NCBI GenBank assembly: GCA_964611385.1
Contig: CAZSXS010000022.1
Location: forward strand, 1 to 45,258
DNA from: CAZSXS01 sp964611385
GTDB taxonomy: Bacteria > Bacillota > Clostridia > Lachnospirales > CAYPQA01
Length of the DNA stretch: 45,258 nucleotides
Reading direction: 5' to 3'
A program made the position numbers and the translations under genes. How positions within the stretch are numbered: position 1 is the first letter of the stretch; the number at the start of each line of letters is the position of its first letter. The notes beneath the pieces are model-generated. The model searched no databases, had not been told where the DNA came from, and was given only the letters and a program-made list of their open reading frames with translations. Shown piece by piece: positions 24,330 through 33,091 of the stretch.

Positions 24330-25211
24330 CTACTTCAAGCTACACATCCTTTGTCTATCTATAAAATACCGAGCACTGTGTCCTGCCTCAGACATACCAC
24401 AGCGTTTATAGAATTCAAAAGCTCCTGGGTTGTGATCGACTACGTACAAGCAGATATCACCCTCTCGATACGAAAACGCATTTTGTATAGCAGTGTAAAG
24501 CAGAGCATAACCAAGTCCCTTGCCCCGGTGCTGTTGGTCAATTGCTAGCGTATTAATTTCGCCGCCCTCTGAGTAACAAACCCCCACAAGAGCAGTATCT
24601 GCTATCATTGCATGAAATCGCTTTTCCTGATCGAGCGTAGTAAAGAACGATTTTAAGCTTTCAGAACGGTTTAAATAAGGTGTTGTACCCGGAGGCGATA
24701 CATGTCGCATGGCTTGCTCCAACAGTTGAATATACTCATCATGTCTTGAAGCATCATAGCTACAAATATGATAAGGCAGCGGTAAATACGGAGCTTTCCA
24801 TGCTGAAAAGCCGATCTTTGAAATGCTCATTTCATGAGAGGCATAGTCGAGTGACACTTGAAATGTATTCTCAATTATTCGGCGCAAGTTCGTGTTTTCA
24901 TTTTTGCACCAAAAATATGTATTCTGCTCTGTTGACTTTACTGTATCCAACAACAATTGTGCCGTGATTTCTTCGGCCTTGACAGGTAAATCATCCTGAA
25001 ACGCAATGCTGATTCGCAGATGCTCTCTGTAAATAGCGGCACTGATCACTCCGATCCCATTATCTGCATCTAAGATTTTATTACAGACAAAAGCACGGAA
25101 ATCACTGTCTTTATCGCTATGTTCAAAAATCCAACGCTCCCCTGAATCAATCGTTCCGATTAGTTCGGCAGCCCTTTGTTGATAACCGTGGTTCAAATCT
25201 TGCCATTCCAT
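24330..25211 (-). CDS. GNAT-family N-acetyltransferase
   Basis: The 293-residue protein has a C-terminal GNAT domain with the acetyl-CoA loop in INTLAIDQQHRGKGLGYALL (Q/RxxGxG/A as QHRGKGLG), then EFYKRCGMSEAGHSARYF. The N-terminal 140 residues form a separate domain with no clear motif. The substrate is unknown. The start ATG at 25211 has a CTAGGAGATG site. It ends 74 bp before the amidase gene. Confidence 0.85.
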   Translation of the reverse strand: MEWQDLNHGYQQRAAELIGTIDSGERWIFEHSDKDSDFRAFVCNKILDADNGIGVISAAIYREHLRISIAFQDDLPVKAEEITAQLLLDTVKSTEQNTYFWCKNENTNLRRIIENTFQVSLDYASHEMSISKIGFSAWKAPYLPLPYHICSYDASRHDEYIQLLEQAMRHVSPPGTTPYLNRSESLKSFFTTLDQEKRFHAMIADTALVGVCYSEGGEINTLAIDQQHRGKGLGYALLYTAIQNAFSYREGDICLYVVDHNPGAFEFYKRCGMSEAGHSARYFIDRQRMCSLK

Positions 25212-25309
25212 AAACTCATCTCCTAGTCTTATAGACTCAATCTCTTAATCATTTACCAAGCCGCTAGGTATATCACAGCACGTGCCAAGTAACAAGGCAA
25301 TCCACGTCC

Positions 25310-25383
25310 AAGCCTCAGAAGGGACACCGCCCTCCATTAGTGCTGATCGCAAGCCATTTCGGGCGGTATCCCTTCTGAGGCTT
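25310..25383. repeat. Large inverted repeat, 23-bp arms
   Basis: The arms 25310-25332 and 25361-25383 match except for one base (AAGCCTCAGAAGGGA then ACCGCCC against GGGCGGT then TCCCTTCTGAGGCTT), around a 28-base loop. It lacks a T-run directly after the stem, so it is not a simple terminator. It lies in the gap between the GNAT gene and the wecG/tagA-like gene, next to MITE fragment E. Confidence 0.8.
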
Positions 25384-25403
25384 TCATCGGATCGCTTTGT
25401 GCA

Positions 25404-25437
25404 GCGGCTTTGCAAAGCTGAACGTGACTGAGTATAG
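25404..25437 (+). repeat. MITE-like element, copy E (right fragment)
   Basis: Only the right third is present: GCGGCTTTGCAAAGCT (25404-25419) and the end ACTGAGTATAG (25427-25437). The left part is replaced by the large inverted repeat at 25310-25383. Confidence 0.7.
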
Positions 25438-25458
25438 ATTATAAAGTTTTCAAATTCC

Positions 25459-25500
25459 AAAAAGGCTGCCATACACCGAAAGAACGATGTAATAGCAGCC
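25459..25500 (-). terminator. Weak terminator after the wecG/tagA-like gene
   Basis: On the minus strand, a 6-bp stem GGCTGC/GCAGCC (25500-25495 with 25469-25464) with a long loop is followed by five Ts. It lies 9 bp after the gene's stop. Confidence 0.5.
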
Positions 25501-25508
25501 TCCGTTTT

Positions 25509-26244
25509 TTATAAGCCCATCGAAAGATTCTCCATGATCGCCTTCCACAAAAAAACAGGAAGCTGCTTCATCCGTTCGAATTGGCGGTAGCGTAACAAGC
25601 GGTAAAACCATTCCAGCCCGAGCTTGATAAAAATTTTGGGGGCACGCTTCATACGCCCGGCAAAGTGGTCTATACTGCCTCCAACCCCCGCACTGATCTT
25701 TACCGGAAGATCCCTGTGCTTGTAAATCCATTTTTCCTGCTTGGCCATGCCAAAACAAACCAATAAAATGTCCGGCTTCAAGGTTTTGATTTCGGAAAGA
25801 ATCTGTTTTTCTTCCTCTTCGTTGAAATACCTGTGATGCGTGCCCACTATGTGGGTATTGTACTTTTCCTTCAAGCGAAGTGCCGCCTCATCAGGTACTC
25901 CAGACTGTCCACCCAACAGGTAACGGGTACACCGTTTTGCTGTTGCCTACCTTTTCTAATATTGTGCTAGTTAAATCACAGCCACCAACCCGCTCTTGGA
26001 TTCTATCTTTTTTATTCTTCCGAAGCCTGGTAGCCAAAACCAGCCCAATTCCGTCTGGTACAATCAAATCGCCCTTGTTGATGATCTCTCTAAACTCCTT
26101 ATCCTTACCCGCCAAAACAACATGTTCCGGGTTCGGTGTAAAAAGCATATGATTTTTGTTCGTATTTAAGTAACCCAAGCACCTTGCAACCGCCTCATCA
26201 AAGCTGAGGTTGTCCACAGGTACCCCAAGGATTTGTACTCTCAT
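25509..26244 (-). pseudogene. WecG/TagA/CpsF-family glycosyltransferase with a frameshift
   Basis: Two overlapping frames together make one full glycosyltransferase of about 245 residues. Codons from ATG 26244 encode the N-terminal half (TPNPEHVVLAGKDKEFREII, then VPDGIGLVLATRL), and the second frame resumes at GGQSGVPDEAALRLKEKYN and carries the rest (DILLVCFGMAKQEKW, GVGGSIDHFAGRMKRAP). The change of frame falls at about 25918-25930, where a GGG run (25925-25927 on the plus strand) seems to hold one extra base. The family transfers ManNAc-type sugars in wall teichoic acid or capsule synthesis. It may be a sequencing error or a true inactivation. No other wall-polymer genes are nearby. Confidence 0.8.
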
Positions 26245-26446
26245 GTGACCCTCTTTCCTCCTTGATCCATGAAAAATTTTGAAGCTCAGTCCTGTCGGCT
26301 ATGCAATGCAATCTGTGAACATTGATTGCTCACAGCATAGGCACGACGATACCTATCACCAACCATCGTGATGATCGAAGCCAAAGCCGAATGGAATGAA
26401 ACCCATTTTATCATAAGCGGGAGGCCCATACAAGGGAATTCTTTGA

Positions 26447-27583
26447 TCACTTAACCTCCACCACAGAACGAGTTTCCATGCTTCGATCTCCGACAAAGGC
26501 TGTCAGACTGGAAACATACCCATCCCAGGCCTGATTGATGGGCGTACTGCTACAGGAGTGGAGGAAATGCTCAATCAGCAAGCTATCTCCACCGCCATGA
26601 CCGGAGCTTGTGGCCTTCAGCTCATAAAGGACTGCTTCTCCACCTAATGCTGCAACTCGAATCGTGTTACGCAGAAAATCCAGCTTTAAGGTAGCCTTGG
26701 TACCATGGATACTCATCTTACGATTGGGCTCAGCACTAAAGAGACAGAGCTCAAATTGCCCTACCACCCCGTTTTCGTAGTGGATAATCATGACCTCATG
26801 GTCGCAAATCTCATACTCGCTATTATAAACACAAAAATCCTTTGCGCAGGAGAGATTCTGAATGCTATCATAATTCGTATAATCAAAGGCATAAATACAG
26901 CTGTCTTTGGCTTTACAGTCACAGCAATGCAAAGCATATTCCTTATTCTCCACAAAGATTCTGTTTCCACCGAAGGCAGCGACCTGTCGGGCATCGCTGC
27001 CCACAAAGTAGCGAAGGATATCCATGTCATGACAACACTTGGTATTCATAATGCCGCCAGAGTTTTTATTGAAGCGGTGCCAGCGTCTGGCATAGCTAGC
27101 AGCATGGTCAATGGCGAGCTTTTCCACGGCCTGAATGGACACAATGGTACCCAGGGTTCCCGCGTCAATAATTTCCTTGGCCCTACTGAAAACAAGCGCA
27201 AAGCGCAGCACAAAGCCCATCATAAAGGTTTTGTCATAGTCCTTCGCTGCTTCAAAGATGGCAGTCGCCCTTTCCTTTGAGCTTTCCATAGGCTTCTCCA
27301 ACAAAATATGTTTACCAGCTCTTATGGCAGCAAGAGCGACCTCTTGATGCTGGAAGTCACAGGTAGCAATGATTACCGCCTCTATATCCTTTCTGGCCAA
27401 AAGCTGCTCATAGTCGGAATAAAAATCTGGCTGATTTTCTCCCGTAAAAATCGTTGCCCTATAGGCCTCAAACTTTCTTGCATCCATATCACAGAATGCA
27501 GCCAAGGGATACTCCTTGTTTCCATAAAAATACTTTGCGTAGACTGAGCCACGCGAACCTGCTCCGATTAAACCAATTTTCAT
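26447..27583 (-). CDS. Gfo/Idh/MocA-family oxidoreductase
   Basis: The 378-residue protein starts with the Rossmann motif KIGLIGAGSRGSVYAKYFYG and has the family's EKPMES block (HILLEKPMESSKERA), then the catalytic region with HRFNKNSGGIMNTKCCHDMD. Such enzymes oxidise or reduce sugars and inositols with NAD(P). A Cys-rich stretch (CCDCKAKDSCIYAFDY) is notable and may bind a metal. The start at 27583 gives the true N-terminus; only a weak AGGTG site precedes it. The gene lies head to head with the truncated mttB-like gene, whose recognisable part starts 5 bp away, so its original promoter may have been replaced. Confidence 0.88.
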   Translation of the reverse strand: MKIGLIGAGSRGSVYAKYFYGNKEYPLAAFCDMDARKFEAYRATIFTGENQPDFYSDYEQLLARKDIEAVIIATCDFQHQEVALAAIRAGKHILLEKPMESSKERATAIFEAAKDYDKTFMMGFVLRFALVFSRAKEIIDAGTLGTIVSIQAVEKLAIDHAASYARRWHRFNKNSGGIMNTKCCHDMDILRYFVGSDARQVAAFGGNRIFVENKEYALHCCDCKAKDSCIYAFDYTNYDSIQNLSCAKDFCVYNSEYEICDHEVMIIHYENGVVGQFELCLFSAEPNRKMSIHGTKATLKLDFLRNTIRVAALGGEAVLYELKATSSGHGGGDSLLIEHFLHSCSSTPINQAWDGYVSSLTAFVGDRSMETRSVVEVK

Positions 27584-27587
27584 TACA

Positions 27588-28607
27588 CCTATACCCGTTG
27601 CACCCGGCGGGATTCCTCCAAGACTGAGAACGCTGAGCTGCGAATACATTGCCCTTACCCAGACAGACTGCTTGGGCGGCTGGTTGACAGCTACGGATAA
27701 AGAGGAAGTCAAAATTATCAGTGACATGCACAAGGCAGCAGGACGGAAATATACCTTGGGTATTGAAGGGCTTATTTCACCCTTGCGTTTTAATCCGGTT
27801 ATCTTTGACACCTACTTTGACTGGTGTGACGACAAGGAGATTGAAATGGGCGTGATGGGCGGCATTCCCATGGCGGGCACTACGGCACCTCTACCCTACC
27901 CGGCAAACCTGATTTTGGCTCTGGCCGAAGCCATAGCCTTGGATTATATCATGCAGGCACTTTCCGACGGAAAAATTCAATTCTTTGGTCTGCGTCTGGA
28001 GCTTGCCGACATGCGGACGGCCAACCTGTCTTACGGCAGCCCAGAGCATTGTCTTTTGATTCAAACTGTACAAGAGCTACAGGAAGGGCTTTTGGGCTTC
28101 GCCGGTAGCGGCGGCTGTTTCCGCACCAATGGGAAAATTGTGGAGGCTCAGTCCATTCTGGAGCATAGCCTTTCCTTTATATGGCAGGCTGCTTTAGGTA
28201 AGAGAAAATTCAGCTCTGTTGGGCAAATGTCCGTCGATGAGGTTTACAGCCCCGTAATGGCTGTGATTGACGGAGAGATTTTGCGCTATGGTCAGCGCTT
28301 GTTACAAAGCATGGAGGCTGGGCGGCACGACTTTGATCCTGTGGAGCTGATTCGGGAAGGCATAGAGGAAGGGAATTTTTTAACCCATGAGACGACTGTC
28401 TCCACCTTCCGCTCTCTTTTCGATCTGGAAAGTATGCGGGAGGCATCCTTCCTGTCAGCCTGGCGAGACGGTGGCAGCAAAACCCTAGAGCAAAAAGCTT
28501 GGGAGAAGGCAGAGGGGATCATAAAATCCTACACCTTTACGCCTAGCCCCGAGGCGAAGCGGGATTTGGATGCCTTGTATGCCTATGCCCAGAAGAAATT
28601 TAGCTGA
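27588..28607 (+). pseudogene. N-terminally deleted MttB-family corrinoid methyltransferase
   Basis: About 340 codons match the C-terminal two thirds of trimethylamine methyltransferase (MttB) family proteins, which normally have about 480 residues: ALTQTDCLGGWLTAT, ADMRTANLSYGSPEH and EEGNFLTHETTVSTFR are typical blocks. The first 140 or so residues are missing, and family resemblance stops within a few bases of the start of the opposed oxidoreductase gene. No in-frame TAG occurs, so this is the non-pyrrolysine type. A TTG at 27672 could start a partial product, but no ribosome site is seen. It probably methylated a corrinoid protein from a quaternary amine before the deletion. Confidence 0.75.
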
Positions 28608-28621
28608 TTCAACAGAGAAAG

Positions 28622-28729
28622 TTCTATACTCAGTCTCTAAAACATTTTCTAAGACGCCTTCATTCAGCCTTGATAATTCTATTGTTTTGTGTGGCAGCTT
28701 TGCAAAGTTTAACGGTACTGAGTATAGAA
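28622..28729 (+). repeat. MITE-like element, intact copy A
   Basis: The best preserved copy, with a core of 104 bp (28624-28727). The ends CTATACTCAGT and ACTGAGTATAG are perfect inverted repeats, extended to 13 bp by TT/AA on each side. The inner arms are AAGACGCC and GGCAGCTT. It lies 14 bp after the mttB-like stop and 39 bp before the next gene. Confidence 0.88.
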
Positions 28730-28768
28730 AGCTTGCAAAATCAATTTCAAGCAAAGTAGGAGGTTTTT

Positions 28769-29719
28769 ATGACCCGTAAGGAAGTAGTCAAACTGGCTGT
28801 TGAGAGGAAATCCCCTCCCTGAACGCCATTACTGTTTTTTAACAAAGACTTTCACAAGTCGGACATCATCATCCTTCAATATGACAAGCCGTTGTCCTTT
28901 CCGACCGAGGACGAGAGCCTATCCGAGTGGGGTTTTCGGTGGCATAGCCACGATAACACCATGGGGCAGCCCAAGGAGCCTCCGTTAAAGACATGGGAGG
29001 ACTTTGCAAGCTACAAAGCACCCGACCCCGACGACGAATCCCGCTACAGAAACCTAAAAGCGCAAATGGAGGAATACAAAGACTGCTACCTTATAGGCGG
29101 ACTTGGGATTACGGGCTTTAACATAGTAACCTTCATCCGTGGCTTTGAAGAAACGCTAGAGGATTTATACACAGAGCGGGAACAAATCGAAAAACTAACG
29201 GATCTGGTCATGGATTTTGAGTGCGGTGTCATTCGAAACTATGCAAAGCTGGGGTTCGATGCCATTTATTTTGGTGACGACTGGGGCACTCAAAATAGCC
29301 TAATGATTTCCCCAACCATGTGGAGAGAAATCTTCAAGCCCCGCTACCAAAGACAATTTAAACTGGCTCACGATTTAGGTATGTCTGTTTATTTCCACTG
29401 CTGTGGGTACATTTGGGACATCATTCCCGATCTAATTGAAATTGGTGTGGACATTTTGAATTTGAATCAACCGGATATCTTTGGTGTAGAAGTCCTGGGA
29501 GAAGCTTTCGCCGGTAAAGTCTGCTTGAACTGCCCCGTGGATCATCAGACTCTTGCCGTACAAGGAACCAAGGACGAAATCTTTGACTATGTGCGAAGGC
29601 TTAAAAAGCACCTGGGCCAAAATGGCGGTGGTTTCATTGGGTACATTGAAGAATACTCTAGCATAGGAATGAGCCCGGAAAATTATCAGTATATCTCAGA
29701 GGCTTTTGAGACGGAGTGA
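28769..29719 (+). pseudogene. UroD-family corrinoid methyltransferase gene with in-frame TGA
   Basis: An ATG at 28769, with an AGGAGG site 5 bp before it, opens 17 codons (MTRKEVVKLAVERKSPP) and then meets TGA at 28820-28822. The same frame then runs open to 29719 with clear uroporphyrinogen decarboxylase/MtaA-type sequence (TPLLFFNKDFHKSDIIILQ, FDAIYFGDDWGTQNSL, YFHCCGYIWDIIPDLIEIG). Family members have Arg where the stop lies, so a CGA-to-TGA change is the simplest cause. A restart inside, at about 28892, would lose 41 residues. It sits beside the damaged mttB-like gene and may have passed its methyl group onward. Confidence 0.78.
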
Positions 29720-29812
29720 TACAGCAGCAGAGGATTTATTGAAACGGATAGATCTACCCATGAGATTCACGCAAGGATATTAAGTCAGGATATCGTATTA
29801 AATCAGGATACA

Positions 29813-29848
29813 AAAAACCGTTAGGACAATGATGTCTTAACGGTTTTT
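29813..29848 (+). terminator. Terminator after the UroD-family gene
   Basis: A 15-bp stem with one wobble (29813-29827 with 29834-29848) closes a 6-base loop and ends in five Ts. Confidence 0.85.
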
Positions 29849-29908
29849 ATTTGCAAGAAAACTGTTTACTGACCCAAACTTTGACTATGCTTAATTATTC
29901 GCAAGGTG

Positions 29909-29992
29909 CTATACTCAGTTTCTAAAATATTTTCTAAGCCATCTTCATTCAGCCTTGATCAATTCTATTGTTTTGTATGGCGGCTTTGCAAA
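29909..29992 (+). repeat. MITE-like element, copy B (right end lost)
   Basis: The left end CTATACTCAGT (29909-29919), the inner arms AAGCCATC and GGCGGCTT and the run to TTTGCAAA are kept; the last 15 or so bases, with the right terminal repeat, are missing. It lies between the terminator and the tetR-type promoter. Confidence 0.78.
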
Positions 29993-30003
29993 CAATGTAA
30001 TCA

Positions 30004-30039
30004 TATACTCAAACTTGAGAAAGAGCCCCATAATCTCCG
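30004..30039 (+). repeat. Second short repeat, copy 1
   Basis: TATACTCAAACTTGAGAAAG (30004-30023) contains the near-palindrome CTCAAACTTGAG and is followed by ATCTCCG at 30033-30039. The same two words occur in reverse at 37596-37623. Confidence 0.6.
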
Positions 30040-30083
30040 TTAAACCTTTTTGTAGGATGAGGGCAAGTGCAAAATTAAGTACG

Positions 30084-30113
30084 TTTGACATTCAAACTAA
30101 AAACTGCTACACT
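30084..30113 (+). promoter_or_regulatory. Promoter and possible operator of the tetR-type gene
   Basis: TTGACA (30085-30090) and TACACT (30108-30113) are 17 bp apart. The -35 overlaps the inverted repeat GTTTG-acatt-CAAAC (30084-30098), a plausible site for self-repression by the TetR protein. Confidence 0.65.
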
Positions 30114-30157
30114 CAAAAAACATTTATATGTATGTATTAGGACAAAGGAGATTCTAT

Positions 30158-30808
30158 ATGGCTAGAAACAAATTTCCCGAAATCACCGAACAAAGGATTT
30201 TAGATTCAGCGTACAACTTATTTATCAAAAAAGGTTGGGAGAATACAACCATACAAGACATAATTGATGACCTGGGAGATCTGACTAGGGGGGCATTCTA
30301 TCATCATTTTAAGTCTAAAGAGGATATTATTGATGCAGTTACTTCAAGGATTTTTACAAGTAATAATCCCTTTGAGCATGTTGAAAAGGATCATTTAACT
30401 AATGGGCTGGATAAGCTAAAAAAAGTCTTAATTCTGTTTCTGACAAACGAAAACACTATTGAGCTGGTACGAAAACTTCCCAACACTGTGAGGGATAGTC
30501 CCCAACTTGTTGCTAAACAAGTTTATGAAAGCAAGGTGATCTTAGCCCCTTGTTTTCATAAACTGATTGAAGGTGGCGTTACAGATGGTTCAATTCATGT
30601 CGAGCATCCAAAACAAGTAGCCGAAATGCTTAGCTTTTTACTTACGCTTTGGGTATCGCCAAAATATGCAGACTCAGATGAAACGGAATTTATAAATGTT
30701 ATTGATGCATTTTCCGCTGTTCTCATGGGAGTAGGATTGCCTCTAATTGATAAAGAAATTCGAGAGTTGAGCATTCAAATCTTTAGGAGAATTGCGGTTA
30801 AAGAATAA
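30158..30808 (+). CDS. TetR/AcrR-family transcriptional regulator
   Basis: The 216-residue protein has the TetR helix-turn-helix at residues 10-55 (ITEQRILDSAYNLFIKKGWE, then TRGAFYHHFKSKEDII). The C-terminal ligand domain is unassigned. The ATG at 30158 follows AAAGGAG; the frame before it has no site. It lies 214 bp upstream of the alpha/beta hydrolase gene, whose upstream region shares the word TACGTTTG (30952-30959) with this gene's promoter region, so it may control both. Confidence 0.9.
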   Translation: MARNKFPEITEQRILDSAYNLFIKKGWENTTIQDIIDDLGDLTRGAFYHHFKSKEDIIDAVTSRIFTSNNPFEHVEKDHLTNGLDKLKKVLILFLTNENTIELVRKLPNTVRDSPQLVAKQVYESKVILAPCFHKLIEGGVTDGSIHVEHPKQVAEMLSFLLTLWVSPKYADSDETEFINVIDAFSAVLMGVGLPLIDKEIRELSIQIFRRIAVKE

Positions 30809-31022
30809 AAAACGACTGCCTTTAATGGCAGTTTATTTTTGGAGATATACATACATATATATGAATTTAAGCTGCTAAGCACAAGTATGGAACTAAGATG
30901 TATGATACTTAGGAATTAATACGAAAACACAGAAACTATGACCACCAAATGTACGTTTGGGTTTACATGTATGGTGAAGAATGAGAGTAGTCAGAGATTG
31001 TTGGAAGGAAGTGGTGTAAGAA

Positions 31023-31901
31023 ATGGGACTAGAATTGAAGATTGAAAACGGCAGGATGAATCCGCCAGGCACAATGGTGATTGTAAACAATCATAAAATG
31101 CATGTATACAAAAAAGGTGAAGGTGAGAACATTCTTGTGTTTATGGCTGGTGGTGGAACTTGCTGCCCTATGATTGACTTTAAACCAATATGGTTGCCTC
31201 TATCAAAAAAGTACACGATTGTTGTTGTCGAAAAAGCTGGGTACGGCTGGAGTGAAACGGCTAAAGTACCACGAGACATAGGTACAATGCTAAATGAAAC
31301 CCGTACCGCATTGACTCATGCCAACCTACGTCCGCCATATATTTTGGTTCCACATTCTATGTCGGGGATAGAGGCCTTAGCGTGGGCAATCCACTTTTCA
31401 GAAGAAGTACGGGCAATCATTGGCTTAGATGCTGCTGTTCCAGAGTGTTATGATCAGTTTAAAACTTTTAAGACTGCATGGTATACAATCTTATATCAGC
31501 TTTTATCAATTATTGCCCGTCTTGGATTGTTGCGGCTTGTTACCAAAGCAGCAGCAAAACCAATTGAAGCTTGTGGGCAGTTTTCTGAAAACGATATGAG
31601 CGTATATAAGCAAATGTTTATCAACAACAGCTTTACAGCTAATATGATTGAGGAAGTAAGATGCGCTTATAAGAATGCGCAAAAGATAAAGGGCTTAGGC
31701 TATCCAAAATCAAAGCCCTATTTATCCTTTATTGCGAACGGCAAAGAAACTGGTGGATCAAATTGGCGACAACTACTAATTGAATATGTTTCTAAGATGC
31801 AGAACGGTAGATATGTACCTTTAGATTGTGGACACTATGTTCATCACTATCAACCTCAAACCATTGCTCACGAAATAGAAAAATTCATTTCCACCCTATG
31901 A
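31023..31901 (+). CDS. Alpha/beta-fold hydrolase
   Basis: The 292-residue protein has the strand and nucleophile elbow of the fold in ILVPHSMSGIEALAWAIHFS (a Ser within H-S-M-S-G), an oxyanion block in VFMAGGGTCC and a late His in CGHYVHHYQPQTIAHEIEKF. It could be an esterase, lipase or haloperoxidase-like enzyme. No signal peptide is seen. The ATG at 31023 is preceded by a loosely placed GGAAGGAAG site, and an internal start near 31077 cannot be excluded. Regulation by the TetR protein upstream is likely by position. Confidence 0.83.
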   Translation: MGLELKIENGRMNPPGTMVIVNNHKMHVYKKGEGENILVFMAGGGTCCPMIDFKPIWLPLSKKYTIVVVEKAGYGWSETAKVPRDIGTMLNETRTALTHANLRPPYILVPHSMSGIEALAWAIHFSEEVRAIIGLDAAVPECYDQFKTFKTAWYTILYQLLSIIARLGLLRLVTKAAAKPIEACGQFSENDMSVYKQMFINNSFTANMIEEVRCAYKNAQKIKGLGYPKSKPYLSFIANGKETGGSNWRQLLIEYVSKMQNGRYVPLDCGHYVHHYQPQTIAHEIEKFISTL

Positions 31902-32040
31902 AATCATAGTTAAGTCAAATTTTCATTTTCCAGAGCAAATGGAAAAGTATAGGCAAAAGCCCCTGCTGAGCCCCCAAACTCTTATTGCATTTTTGAAATA
32001 AATCGTATACAATGAATAAAGAAAATGAAATTTTCTTTAC

Positions 32041-32162
32041 GTATATTCAGTCCCCTTTAGCTTTATGAAGCCACCACTAAAAACGTTAGAATTTATCTGG
32101 GTTGCCTGAGGGCGGCTTGGTAAATGTTTAAGCTTGGTAAATGTTTATGAGACTGAGTATAG
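32041..32162 (-). repeat. MITE-like element, copy F (reverse, with inner duplication)
   Basis: This 122-bp copy reads in the reverse orientation. The left end is GTATATTCAGT, the inner arms are AAGCCACC and GGCGGCTT, and the right end is ACTGAGTATAG (32152-32162). It is longer than the 104-bp norm because GCTTGGTAAATGTTTA is repeated in tandem near its right end. It fills the gap between the hydrolase and response regulator genes. Confidence 0.78.
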
Positions 32163-32223
32163 TTTCAGCCACATCAACTTTGCATAGCGATACTAAACAA
32201 TGTATATTTATAAGTTTTTTCAT

Positions 32224-32256
32224 GGTGGCTTGGAAGAATGAGTTAGACTGAGTATA
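32224..32256 (-). repeat. MITE-like element, copy G (terminal fragment)
   Basis: Only GGTGGCTTGG (32224-32233) and the end ACTGAGTATA (32247-32256) remain, in the same orientation as copy F. The end lies 30 bp before the response regulator start. Confidence 0.55.
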
Positions 32257-32285
32257 CCTTTTGGAGTGTACGGAGGATAAATAAT

Positions 32286-33080
32286 ATGAGTAGACTGTTG
32301 GTTGTTGACGACGAGGATAAGATACGGCTGGTCATTAGGGAGTACGCTGAGTTCGAGGGCTATGAGGTACTTGAAGCCAAGGATGGCATGGAAGCGGTCA
32401 ACTTGGCCAAGGAAGAAGACTTTGACCTGATTATTATGGACGTGATGATGCCGAGGTTAGATGGGTTCTCTGCCTGTAAAGAAATCCTTAAGAATAAATT
32501 TATTCCTATATTAATGCTGTCTGCCAGAAGCGACGAGTTTGATAAGCTCTTTGGCTTTGAGCTGGGGATTGATGACTATGTGATTAAGCCCTTTTCACCT
32601 AAGGAGCTTATGGCTAGGGCCAAGGTGATTATTAATCGGAATAATCGGGCCAAGCAAGGCCAAAACGGCGAAAGTAAAAATGGCAGTGCTGCGAATACCC
32701 ATAATGGGACTAAAGGTGCTAACGGGCTGAATGCCTTGAGTAATACTGCAAGTGGAATGAAAGATACAACTACGCCTCAAGCCGAGGCAGTTCAAAACAC
32801 CCTGACCCTGGATCTGGAAGCCAAGACAGTCTCTGTAAATGGTACAAGGCTGGATTTGACCCCCAAGGAGTCGGAAATTCTTTTTTACTTGGCGAGAAAC
32901 AACACTTACTGTGTCAGTAAGACAGATATCATAAAAAATGTCTGGGGCAATAGCTTTTTTGGCAGCGAAAAAACCTTGGACGCACAAATCAGAATGCTGC
33001 GAGCCAGTCTTTCCCCTTGTAATCCTATTTCGAATTGTGAAAAGGGCTACAAGTTTCAATGGGATCTCTCCGCTGAGTAA
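32286..33080 (+). CDS. OmpR-family response regulator with long linker
   Basis: The 264-residue protein has a receiver domain with Asp8-Asp9, phosphoacceptor Asp52 (IIMDVMMPRLDG) and Lys in YVIKPFSPKELMARAK, then a winged-helix DNA-binding domain (LDLTPKESEILFYLARNNTY, then KTLDAQIRMLRASL). Between them lies an unusual linker of about 50 residues rich in Asn, Gly, Thr and Ala (NRNNRAKQGQNGESKNGSAA), about three times the normal length. The ATG at 32286 follows CGGAGG. The sensor kinase gene is next, separated by a nested MITE insertion. Confidence 0.93.
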   Translation: MSRLLVVDDEDKIRLVIREYAEFEGYEVLEAKDGMEAVNLAKEEDFDLIIMDVMMPRLDGFSACKEILKNKFIPILMLSARSDEFDKLFGFELGIDDYVIKPFSPKELMARAKVIINRNNRAKQGQNGESKNGSAANTHNGTKGANGLNALSNTASGMKDTTTPQAEAVQNTLTLDLEAKTVSVNGTRLDLTPKESEILFYLARNNTYCVSKTDIIKNVWGNSFFGSEKTLDAQIRMLRASLSPCNPISNCEKGYKFQWDLSAE

Positions 33081-33091
33081 GGAGTTATACG

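Noticed and set aside
25245..25472. 75-residue open frame across the inverted repeat and MITE fragment
   Set aside because: It arises from the repeat sequence, has no ribosome site and no protein-like composition.
27672..28607. mttB-like fragment as a complete short gene from the TTG at 27672
   Set aside because: Family homology extends 84 bp upstream of this codon and no ribosome site is present, so it is a truncated gene.
28820..28822. TGA as a selenocysteine codon
   Set aside because: Family members have Arg at this place, which one C-to-T change would explain, and I saw no evident selenocysteine hairpin; kept only as something to check.
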